A stretch of DNA of 64,000 nt from contig OY992539.1 in the NCBI GenBank assembly GCA_963921195.1, forward strand, positions 42,576,657 through 42,640,656. The letters are read 5' to 3'. The position numbers and the translations under genes are program-made. Shown piece after piece: positions 11,163 through 20,900 of the stretch; position 1 is the first letter of the stretch, and each line of letters opens with the position of its first letter. A model generated the notes under the pieces. It was not told where the DNA came from and searched no databases. It was given only the letters and a program-made list of their open reading frames with translations. This stretch comes from Pegoplata infirma. Its lineage: Eukaryota > Arthropoda > Insecta > Diptera > Anthomyiidae.

Positions 11163-13907
11163 CTGTTATTAAGCAATTGAGCAAGAATTTTTGAAAATTT
11201 TAAATAACAAATGGAAAAGTAGATGTGATGGTTGGATGAATTGAGAATCTGACTATTACTGTACACTAGAGTGTCCCTTATTTTGGAAATGTTGGAAATC
11301 TTGACTTAAAAATAACTCTGGAAAACTTTTACGCTCCTACGACCACTTCTTCCCTACGCGACGGGGCCTTAAAAATCATTTTTCCATACAAAACAAAAAT
11401 TTTTTTTTTTTTTTTTTGATTTTTAAGTTTTTTGTTATTAAGTATTATATTACTTGGTTAGCTTATTCACGGCAAAAAATTTAATTTGGTGGGATAAGGC
11501 TTTCATCTCTAAAGGTACCTACAGACGACGCAATATTATGTACAATATTCAATTATATTGATGGTGTGTGGGTAAGATTGACCATTGTACAATCGTCAAT
11601 ATTACCCACACACCATCAATATAATTGAATATTGTACATAATATTGCGTCGTCTGTATGTACCTTAAAAAATTTTTCACATCACTGACAAGGGAAGTCTC
11701 CCTGGTGTCACCCTCCGATCTTCATGAAATTTGGATATGTTGTTAAGAACGAAAATTAATTCGACACGTATTTTTTTTAGCGGCCCAAACTCATTTTTAG
11801 GGGGTGTCGATTTGTATGGGGGGAAATTTACCTTTTTCAGTTTTTTTACGATTTACGCCTATTTAAACAAAATTAATATAGGCATGTGTGGTATCAGATT
11901 AAAGGTATTAAAAATTGTGGTACCAACAACGGGCCAAAGAAGTTAATATTTTTCGACTTATTAACAAAAATTTCCTAAAATTTTGGTATTTTACTCAATA
12001 TGACGAAAAGTTGTGCATGTTTGGACACGTTCTTAGCACACGTAGATAGGTTTTCCAAAGACCTTTCATTTGGTATGTTACATGACATTATTTATATATT
12101 ATAGGAGATAAACGAAAAAACTGAAAAATGGTCTTGTCTTCCCCCCTCCTTTTTACCCCAAAATATGAATTTGGGCCGCTAAAACAATACGTGTCCCTTT
12201 ATTTTTTCTGCTCTATAAAATAAAACCAACTCCATAAAGATCCGCGGGTGACACTAGGGAGAATTTTTAGTGTCCGACCGGGTGACACTAGGGAGAATTT
12301 TTAGTGTCCGACCGAATACACCTTTTTTAGCCGAAGCCGAATATTCGGCCAAATTTTCACTATTCGGCCAAACCGAAGCCGAAGCCGAATATTAAAAAAA
12401 AAAATGTTTTCAGTTGCAAAAACACTTAATAAAATGTTTTTGTGGCTTACTAATGTGATTCAAAGTTAGTTTAGTGTGTTTTTCAACACGTGAGCACAAA
12501 TATTATACAATTATTCGCTATTCGGCCTATTCGGCAAAATTGTGGCCGAAGACGAATAGTGGCCGAATAGTTCTTTTTGGCCGAAGCCGAAGCAGAAGCC
12601 GAATATTCGGTCGGACACTAGTAATTTTCGTCAGAATTAAAAATATTTTTTTGCAAAAACCGAAACAAAAAAAAAAATAACATAAAAACACTTTTCCAGT
12701 AATGTTCGAATATTAACTAATAATTTAAGCTAAAGAAAACAATTTTTTTTCACTTTGTTTGAAACTTCGATATTCAAGTCAAAAAAGGAACCCAAAGACC
12801 TACAGATCCAACATTTTTTTATTGAAAATGTTGACCCTAAAGGCAACTTTTTCTACTCCGACGATTTTGAAATTCAACCAAAAAAAAACTAATTTTCTCC
12901 CAATACAAATGCTCGAAGTTGACTCGTTGACAACTCAATGGTCCTTCCTGGACGGTAAAAAAAAATGTACATTCCACTGAACGGTAAAAAAATGGAATGA
13001 ATTCAGTAAAGAATTAATTCAATAAAGAATTAATTCGTAATGAATAAATTCTATCAACTTGTTTAAAAGAACAATAAAAAGAAACGAATTTTTTTTCAGG
13101 GTTTTTTAGAAATGTTGGTTAAATGCCAATATTAGGCTTGTTTTTTGCAGACCAGATTAAGATTAGGATTAACTCTATTTAGTTAAAAAATGGGTCAAAT
13201 CAAGTCCAGAATTTTTTTTTCATATTTTTTTCCTGAATCTACATCCATTTAGTTAATATAAACAGGAAAAAAATTAAGCGTTGTCCAAAATGTGAAATGG
13301 TATAAATAAATCTGAGTTAATCCTAGGATTTAACTAAATTTATTTTTCTGTCTTAACATTTTGGACAAAGCTTAATTTGTTTTTCTGTTTATATTTACTA
13401 ATTGTATGTAATTTCAGAAAAAAATTATAAAAAAAAATTTGGACTTGATTTGACCCATTTTTTAGCTAAATAAAGTTAATCCTAATCTTAAACCGGTCTG
13501 CAACAAAACAGGGCTATTATTTGATACAAATATAAGACGCACTGAACATGTTTAAAAAAAATTCTTTTTGGAGGAATGTATGTATTTACAAAAATAGGAA
13601 TTCGTTCAATTCAGAACTTCAAATTTAATTAACGAATTTTTAAAAAAAAAAAAACTGCTAAATGTTTAAAACGCCATTTTTAAAATATAAAGAAGCGCTG
13701 ATTTTAGGGTAAAAATCGCTGAAATTGCAGCACTGATTTTTCAATTGTTTTGTTGAGAGAGAAATGAGTACGAAAAAAATGATTCTATGCCAAATAAAAC
13801 TATTAAAATTTACTTACCTTTTCTAAATGTTTTTCAAAACCTGTTGAATTTTTAATAATATCTGTGATATGTTTAATAAATTCAGCACCTTTTTTACGAG
13901 TTCCCAT
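10821..13907 (-). CDS. Hotdog-fold acyl-CoA thioesterase, ACOT13/THEM2-like (2 exons)
   Basis: The product is a 143-residue thioesterase of the 4HBT/PaaI family that hydrolyses acyl-CoA to free acid and CoA. Exon 1 is 13907-13818 (30 codons, donor AAG/GTAAGT); exon 2 is 11162-10821 (acceptor AACAG, 113 codons plus TAG). The start ATG at 13907 is the only one giving the usual family length of about 140. Active-site features match ACOT13: N53, then LHGG with H59-G60, and D68 in ATLVDM. LKAAKEGDD and LRAGKKLAFLEC are typical of the fly family. The gene is tail to tail with Pxn (741 bp between stops) and head to head with cnb. The 2.65-kb intron is filled with small mobile elements. Localisation (mitochondrial or cytosolic) cannot be read here. 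Confidence 0.93.
11513..11664. mobile_element. 152-bp palindromic MITE with TAA target duplication
   Basis: The two ends are reverse complements over most of their length, starting AGGTAC and TACAGACGACGCAA. The sequence TAA flanks both sides (11510-11512 and 11665-11667). A 3-bp TWA duplication is typical of PIF/Harbinger-type elements. It lies in the thioesterase intron. The superfamily is inferred from the duplication only. Confidence 0.7.
11688..12270. mobile_element. CAAGGGAAGT-TIR element, right end truncated
   Basis: The left end reads CAAGGGAAGTCTCCCTGGTG, as in the copy at 30545-31848. Interior sequence is shared in inverted order (for example GGCCCAAACTCATTTTTAGG). The right terminal repeat is recognisable (GGGTGACACTAGGGAGA) but is cut off before its last bases, where hAT-like sequence begins. 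It contains the uninterrupted version of the site that a hAT-like element occupies in the 31-kb copy. Confidence 0.75.
12302..12620. mobile_element. hAT-like MITE with GCCGAATATTCGGC subterminal repeats
   Basis: The ends are TAGTGTCCGACCGAATA and its exact reverse complement, a 17-bp terminal inverted repeat. The interior is dominated by the self-complementary motif GCCGAATATTCGGC and variants. Candidate 8-bp flanks, AGAATTTT and GTAATTTT, match at 6 of 8 positions. Just left, a 34-bp segment (12246 and 12280) containing the left terminus is tandemly duplicated. There is no coding capacity. Confidence 0.7.
13136..13511. mobile_element. Palindromic MITE of about 0.37 kb
   Basis: The arms of about 150 bp are inverted copies. 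The left arm contains GCAGACC, AAGATTAGGATTAA and ATGGGTCAAATCAAGTCCA; the right arm contains the complements in reverse order. It lies in the thioesterase intron, and I could not fix the target duplication. Confidence 0.65.
13818..13907 (-). CDS. Thioesterase exon 1
   Basis: Thirty codons starting MGTRKKGAEFIKHI and ending LEK at donor AAG/GTAAGT, phase 0. It forms the N-terminal helix that precedes the hotdog fold. Confidence 0.9.
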
Positions 13908-14201
13908 AACTATTTATCACAATAAAACTATTTTTTATAAGCACACACTATTACGAAAGCACTATTATAAATAGGAAGTTAAAAGCAAACTGATAGAAAT
14001 GAAAACAGAAACCAACAGCTGATAGTATTGCCAGATTAATTTTTAATAAATAGAAAACGTTATTTTTTTTAGAATTTTAAACACTTCAAGAAACTGTTGC
14101 CAAGTTGGTGGTTTTCCCAGTAAATCTAGCGCTTTTTGTTTGGAATTAGCGGGGGAAATTGATTTTACCGGGAACGCTGTTTTAGCCAGAGTCATAGAGT
14201 A

Positions 14202-15494
14202 CACGCAAAAAAAAAATCTGTGTAAGATTGAGCAATCCTACTTGGTAAAACTTTTTTCATACCAAAAAAATTTTTTTACCAAATTTTTGCTAAAATTATG
14301 CTTGTCGATGTTAAAGTAACATAATTCATTTTTTATGTAAAATAACCAAGTAGCTTGCACAATAACGCAAATTACTTGCACAAAAATTTATCGAAAGAAA
14401 ACAACAACAAAAAATAACAAATACAGACCTCCATTTTCATTTTGTATTTTTGTGTGCGTGCTTCGTTTTTTTTTTTGTGTTATAAAAACGTAAAAAGGAA
14501 ATTTATAAATAAAATTAAAATAAATTAGTAAATAAAAATAAATAATTAGTTTTTTAAAAGATAAATAAATGTAAGATAAAAAAAATGCTAAAGTTAATTT
14601 TGCTGTCATAACTTAAAACACCATTCATTTAGCAAAACCAATGGAGTCCCAGACGTTTGTTTCAATGAATTACAAATGGAATGATAAAGTGAGTATACCC
14701 CTATTCCTAAGACACCAATAAGGTTTAATAGATTTTTTGTTAAAATAATTTTCTATTTTTACAGGGTACTGCTAAATAAATATTTGAAGCTATGGCGATT
14801 CCTTCACTTCAATAAAGAGCATGGGCACCAGTCCTCCCTTTAGTAATAAAATTAAAACCTAAACACTCATTTATATAGCAAAGCCAATGAAGTCCAGACC
14901 TGTTTTGATGAGTTACAAATGGAATCACAAAGTAAGTGTTCCTCCTAATCAAAAGACCAATGGGGTTTACTAGTTTTTTAAATTAAAAATATATGTTTTG
15001 TAATAATTTTCTATTTTTACAGGATGCTATTAAATAAATTCGTGACGCTATAGCGGATCCTTCACTTCAAGAAAAAGCGTAGGCAGCAGTCACTGGAGAA
15101 AATTGTACATAAAGGATCAGTTGGTCGGTGGTAAATAAAATCCTACACAACATTTGTTATATTAATATGGACTTATTATGTGAAATATTTAAATTCAACA
15201 AATATACAAATTTTTACAAAAAATTTATAGAAAATTTATTTTAGCATAAATGGGGTAATTTTTAGCATTATTTTTAGTCACCTTTTCTAATAATTTTGGT
15301 ATATTTCACCACATTTCTTTTGGTATATTTTACCAAGTTTTTGCTTAAATAGCATTAGCATTTTCTTCAAAATTTTTTACATAAGTGTTTTGGCTAAATT
15401 ACGAAAACTACTTCGTCGGTTGTAGTTTTAGCATATTTTTGGTAAAATTATGCCAGATTTTTGCTCACTCCGACACAGATTTTTTTTTTGCGTG
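14202..15494. mobile_element. Tc1/mariner-type non-autonomous element, 1293 bp
   Basis: TA flanks both sides. The terminal inverted repeats start CACGCAAAAAAAAAATCTG and match exactly over at least 22 bp. The interior has two diverged direct copies (about 14618-14845 and 14860-15100) of a cassette that looks like two short exon pieces with intron signals between. In copy 1, an open stretch ending NYKWNDK runs into GTGAGT, and a TTTTTACAG acceptor follows. No transposase frame was seen. It lies between the thioesterase and cnb promoters. Confidence 0.75.
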
Positions 15495-15740
15495 TAGGAT
15501 AACAAATGCCGTTTGAAAAAGTAGTAAACACAAACCATATGGTATTGTTTACGACATTTTATCACAAATCGAAATGTGAGCGAGATGGAAGACACCAGTT
15601 TTACAGTGAGATTGCAGATTGTTTTTGTCTCTCTTTGCTTTACGTTTGAACTTTAGTTTGCCATCAAAGACTATCAATACTTAAAGATATATGAAGTCTC
15701 CCTTCTTCTGTTAAACCCTCTGTTTAATTCCCTTTGCTAA

Positions 15741-16011
15741 GGCCATGTTCACACTACAAGAACTTACCATGGTAAGTTGAGATGATTTTGCAATTTTTCT
15801 TTATGCTAGTACAATTTGAGATGATTTTGTAAATCACTATGTGATTTTGTTCAAAGGAAAATCACATGGTGATTTTAAAATCACGCTAGTTTTTCCTTTG
15901 AACAAAATCACATAGTGATTTACAAAATCATCTCAAATTGTACTAGCATAAAGAAAAATTGCAAAATCATCTCAATTTACCATGGTAAGTTCTTGTAGTG
16001 TGAACGTGGCC
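15741..16011. mobile_element. 271-bp near-perfect palindromic MITE, TAA flanks
   Basis: It starts GGCCATGTTCACACTACAAG and ends with the complement (GTAGTGTGAACGTGGCC). TAA occurs at 15738-15740 and 16012-16014. The arms match almost base for base, including CAAAATCACATAGTGATTT. The TWA duplication and the GGCC-TGTTCACAC-like end suggest PIF/Harbinger. It lies about 1 kb upstream of cnb. Confidence 0.75.
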
Positions 16012-16014
16012 TAA

Positions 16015-16982
16015 AACACTTGTTAAATTCATGCCAACTTTTCGTTTTGAATACGGCTGTAAGAGTGGGAGACAAAGAGCTTGTTGGCATTGCCAGAATT
16101 TTCCAATTATCTTTGGTGATGCAAGATCTACAAAACGGTCAATGGATTACTTCATAACTTTGGTTTTAGCAGGAAAATCTAGCGCTTTTTAACAACACAG
16201 TTGTCAAAATAAAATCACCCCTGATTTTTCAAAATGACATGATATGTCAGCAGTGTCCACCTGCAACCGCTGACCAACTGCTGACATGTCATTGGGGACA
16301 TTTTGAAAAATTGTATGAATATGTCAGCAATTTTATAAATGGAGAGTCAGCAGTATGTGAGGGATGTTTTTTTCACCGACAGGGAATCTAATAAAAAAAA
16401 TTGCCCAACTTTGTTAAAAATTGTGATATTAGTTTACAAACAATGAATGACTTTAAATCAGTGGTCGGCAGAAAGAGGGAACATTTTTATAATTTTCTAA
16501 AACATAGCCTCATCTACCCGCTTTTTTAAATGCTACCATGATACTAAATAAAATATTTGTATTTTTAATGCTCTCAGTTGTGAGTTTCTTTGTCATTCGC
16601 GTTGTCTACGTGCAAACAGCCAATTTCATTATGCACCTGGGTGCAATGGGTGCCGATCGCTGCTTTAAATTGCCACATGCCAAAAAAAAATCCGAAAATC
16701 CCGGGATCCTGATATTTGAATTTTCAAAATACCGAATCCCTGGATTTTTAAAAGTTGCTTGGCATCCCTAACACCAACCCTGTTTTGTTGCACATCTTTT
16801 TTTGTTTTCTCTTTCATTCTCCTTCTTTTGTTGTTTATTTTTAATGCAGATGTTTTTTTTTTGTTTTAAATAAAATTACTTTTTTTTTGCTTTAAATTAT
16901 ACAAAAATTATAAAATAATTAAAGTGGAACAAATAAAAATGTTAATTAAATTTTAAAGTATAACAGTCAACCAATAGTGGTG
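16015..16982. promoter_or_regulatory. Upstream region of cnb; no core element identified
   Basis: This 0.97-kb stretch runs up to the cnb start codon. It contains an imperfect inverted repeat around ATGACATGATATGTCAGCAG (16233-16310) and long T runs near 16850-16885. The 77-codon frame at 16538-16771 has no support as a gene. I see no clear TATA box, and no TATCGATA site here despite the array inside the gene. Confidence 0.35.
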
Positions 16983-17992
16983 ATGAGTGACTCCGACGAT
17001 ACAGATATTCTTTTGTTAATACCGCCCAATTATTATTTGACCAACGCTGAGGAAAGATTAGTACAGGAAGATCTAAAACTATTACAACAACGTAAGTTTG
17101 CAAGCTTACAAGAATTGGATACATTAGAGCGACAATATCAACATAAACTAACGCGTAGAGGTTTAACCAGAGAATTTCAAGCCATGGATTTGGCTAACTG
17201 TAAACAAAATGATGCAGCAATGCCGCCACCACCTACGACAACGTCAGTGTATCAATTTTTACCACCCACAAGGAAAGCTGAACTGAATCACATTAATAAT
17301 AGACTACATAATTTGGAAAAAGATGAAATTGGCTATGTAGATAATCCTTCCGATATTTCTAGTATATCGACAAATACTGTGAGAACTCAGTTCGGTCCTA
17401 GTAAAGCTAACAAGGAACAAGTTGGGAAGGTGCATTCTACACCGAAGTACATGAGTTTATCATATAAAGAACAACAAACTAAAAAGGCTACTAATGGCAA
17501 ATTAGATAATGAAAATGGTGTTTTATTAGAAATTGATAATTTTCTATTTACTGATCGAGGAGATTCTCATAATGCCAACTATTGGCAGCAACGTCATAGT
17601 GATGACTATCGCTTAGAACAACAATTGCAGCAAAATGCATTTACGGATTTGCCAGAAAATATCCATACACAAGCTAATTCTCTACCAAACACTTTAAACA
17701 CTTTGCCTGTAGAAAAAGCACAAACATCAAACTGCTATCAAATGTCAAAAAACGATAATAATCTCATTAGTTTAAGCGAAATATGGGGTAAAAGTGGTCA
17801 AGCAACCGCTATTGCAGCCTCTTCCACTCAGTCAAATTTAAAGGAAGAACAATTAAGAAGACAACACTTAGAGAAAACCATAAGACAGTTGCAGGCACGT
17901 TTATTGGAATATCAACAAAGACTTTCAGTGGCCATAGAAGTTGATCGAAGCAAAGATAATGCATTAAATAATGCACAAATGGAAAATAAGAG
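16983..17992 (+). CDS. cnb: cnb exon 1
   Basis: 336 codons plus 2 nt. It carries the acidic N-terminus, a low-complexity middle rich in N, Q and S, and the first coiled-coil block beginning near LRRQHLEKTIRQLQ. The donor is AAGAG/GTAATT. Confidence 0.9.
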
Positions 17993-20900
17993 GTAATTAA
18001 CTTTTAATATTTAAATCTTATGTTCAAAGCAAGAAGTAATCAATTTTGTTTTCAATAAATTATAATTATGTTATTGTTTACAAAACTCATCAAAGATTTT
18101 AAAAATAGTTGTTATTTTAGGGGCATATCATAGAGTAAAATCCGTACCAAAGTGGCATTGAATGCGGTCTCTTCCGAACGGAATTTACTATTTAACATGC
18201 CATTTGAACCAAATCTCCAAAAGTTTTGATATCATTTATTATTTTCACGACTAACAATATTTTTTTTTAATATTTAGTTTAAGCCAAGAATTACAACAAA
18301 CTCGTCAATATCTCCAAGATTCCGAACAACAGCGTAAACATTTTGACGAAAAAATCAGTACTTTACAAAAGGAATTAGCACAAGCCATTAGTTTAGCTAC
18401 AAAATTTCAAGATAAAAATGAAAAATTGGAAACAGAATTAACAAATTGTTCCAGGTACATATAAATATAAAATTTTACAATATTTCTGCTCCATATTAAT
18501 AAATTTAAATTTTTAAGAAAAACTAACGAGTCTTGTAATCAATATAAACAAAAAATAGAGGATTTGGAAATCAAGGCACATGCCTGTAAAAGATCGGAAG
18601 AATTGGCTATTAATGAATTGCATAAATTAAGAGATAAATATGCAAAGTCCGAACATTTAAATGAAAAGGTAAAAAGTAATATTTTTATATTTATTTTCTT
18701 ATTATATATTTTAAATCCAACGCTTTTAGATGAAACTACGTTGTGATGAATTTGAAAAGGAAAACTCCACTTTAAGACATCAAAAAGACATGTTACAAGA
18801 ATTTCATCAAAAACAAAAGACTAGAGCTGATAACTTGGATACACAAAGAAAATCTTTACAAGAGTCATTGGCTCATTTAACAGAAACTGAAGTAAATTAA
18901 TATATTCTTTCTTAATAACTTTTACAGACATTTATTAACAGTATAACTTTTTTTAGTGCAATCTAAAAAAGAAATTGGATTTACAACAAAAAACTTTAAA
19001 ATCTCACTATCAGCAACAATTGGAAAATGTAGTTGCACAAAAATTAAAAGAATTTCAAGAACAATTAGACAAAACTGAAGAAACCCTTAAGACTGAAGCA
19101 CGTGATCGTGAACGTTTAATAGCCGAACGAGCTGTTAAACAACTGGAATTGATAAACGAAAAAAATGAATTGGAATTGAATTTATTACAAGAAAAACACA
19201 ATGAAGAAGTAGAATTGTATCGTATACAATTGGCAAATGCTTCGAAAAAGATTGATGATTTAGAAATGAAACTTAATTTATATAAATCTAAAAGAGCCGA
19301 TATAGCTGAAAAATTACATAGCGTTATGGAGATACAGTGGCAAAAAGCATTAGAAATTCTTACATCTCCTCATAATTTAACACGCTCAACACATAATGGC
19401 TCAGATTCAGAATCACCGGATACTAATGAGACTCATAATAAAATCTTGCATAATAATCATAATCATCACGAGAACAAGTATCATGAATATGAAACACCAA
19501 AGTCTAGTAAAAAAGAAAATAATCTTAATGTATTACAAAAACTTGAAACGTCACCAGCTGATAGATTACAAGCCTATATAGAATTGGTAAGTTTAATAAA
19601 AACTTTTTTTGCCCATATTGATAACAGAAAATTAAATAGTTATCGAAATATACATAAAAAATATCTATTACAAAAAATTCTTTGTTTTGAAAACAGCATT
19701 TTTTCGTAAAAAATTCGTAAAAATTCAAATTCTATAGTTATCGATAACAAAAAATTTTCTATATAAAATTTTATAGTTATTAATAACAAAAAAATTTCTA
19801 CAGAAAATTCTTTAGTAATCGATAGCAAAAAATGTTCTACAGAAATTCTATAGTTATCGAAAACAAAAAATGTTCTATAAAAAATTCTATAGTTATTGAT
19901 ATAAAAAAATATCATAGAAAATTCTATAGTTATCTGTAACAAAAAGGGTTCTTTACAAAATTCTATAGTTATCGATAGCAAAAAAATTTCTATTAAAAAT
20001 TCTATTATTATTATCGATACCAAAAAAATTTCTATAGAAAATTCTATAGTTATCGATAACAAAAAATTTTCTATAGAAAATTCTATCGTTATCGATAACA
20101 AGAAATTTTCTATAGAAAATTCTATAGTTATCGATAGCAAAAAATGTCTTGAGAAAATTCTAAAGTTATCGATAATAAAAAAAATCTATAAAAAAGTCTA
20201 CAGTTGTCGACACAAAAAACTTTTGTATAGAAAATTTTATAGTTATCGATCACAAAAAATTTTGTTTAGAAAATTCTATAGTTATCGATAACAAAAAAAA
20301 ATATAGAAAATTATAGTTATCGACAACAAAAAACTTTTGTATAGAAAATTCTATTAAGTTATCGATAAAAAAAGTGTTCTACAGAAAATTCTACAGTTAT
20401 CGATAACAAAAAATGTTCTATAGAAAATTCTAGTTATCGATAACAAAAAATGTCTATAGAAAATTCTATAGTTATCGATAACAAACATTTTTTTAAACAA
20501 AATTCTGTAGTTATCGATAGCAAAAAAAATTCTATAGAAAATTCTAAAGTTATCGATAACAAACAATTTTCTATAGAAAACTCTATAGTTATCGATAAAA
20601 AAAAATAATTCTAAAGTTTCGATAACAAAACATGTTCTAAAGAAAATTCTATAGTTATCGATAGCAAAAAAAATTCTATAGAAAATTTTATAGTTATCGA
20701 TAACAAAAAATTTTCTATAGAAAATTCTAGTCATCGATTACAAAAAGTTTTCTATAGAAATTTCTCTAGTTAGGGATAACAAAAAAATTTCTATTTAAAT
20801 TTGAGAGTTTTCGATAACAAAAAATTTTCTATAGAAAATTCTATAGTTATCGATAACAACAATTTTTCATTTCTATTAAAAATTCTATTATTATTATCGA

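Noticed and set aside
16538..16771. 77-codon frame with a hydrophobic N-terminus upstream of cnb
   Set aside because: No recognisable family, overlaps repeat-like DNA, and no polyadenylation signal or splice context supports it.
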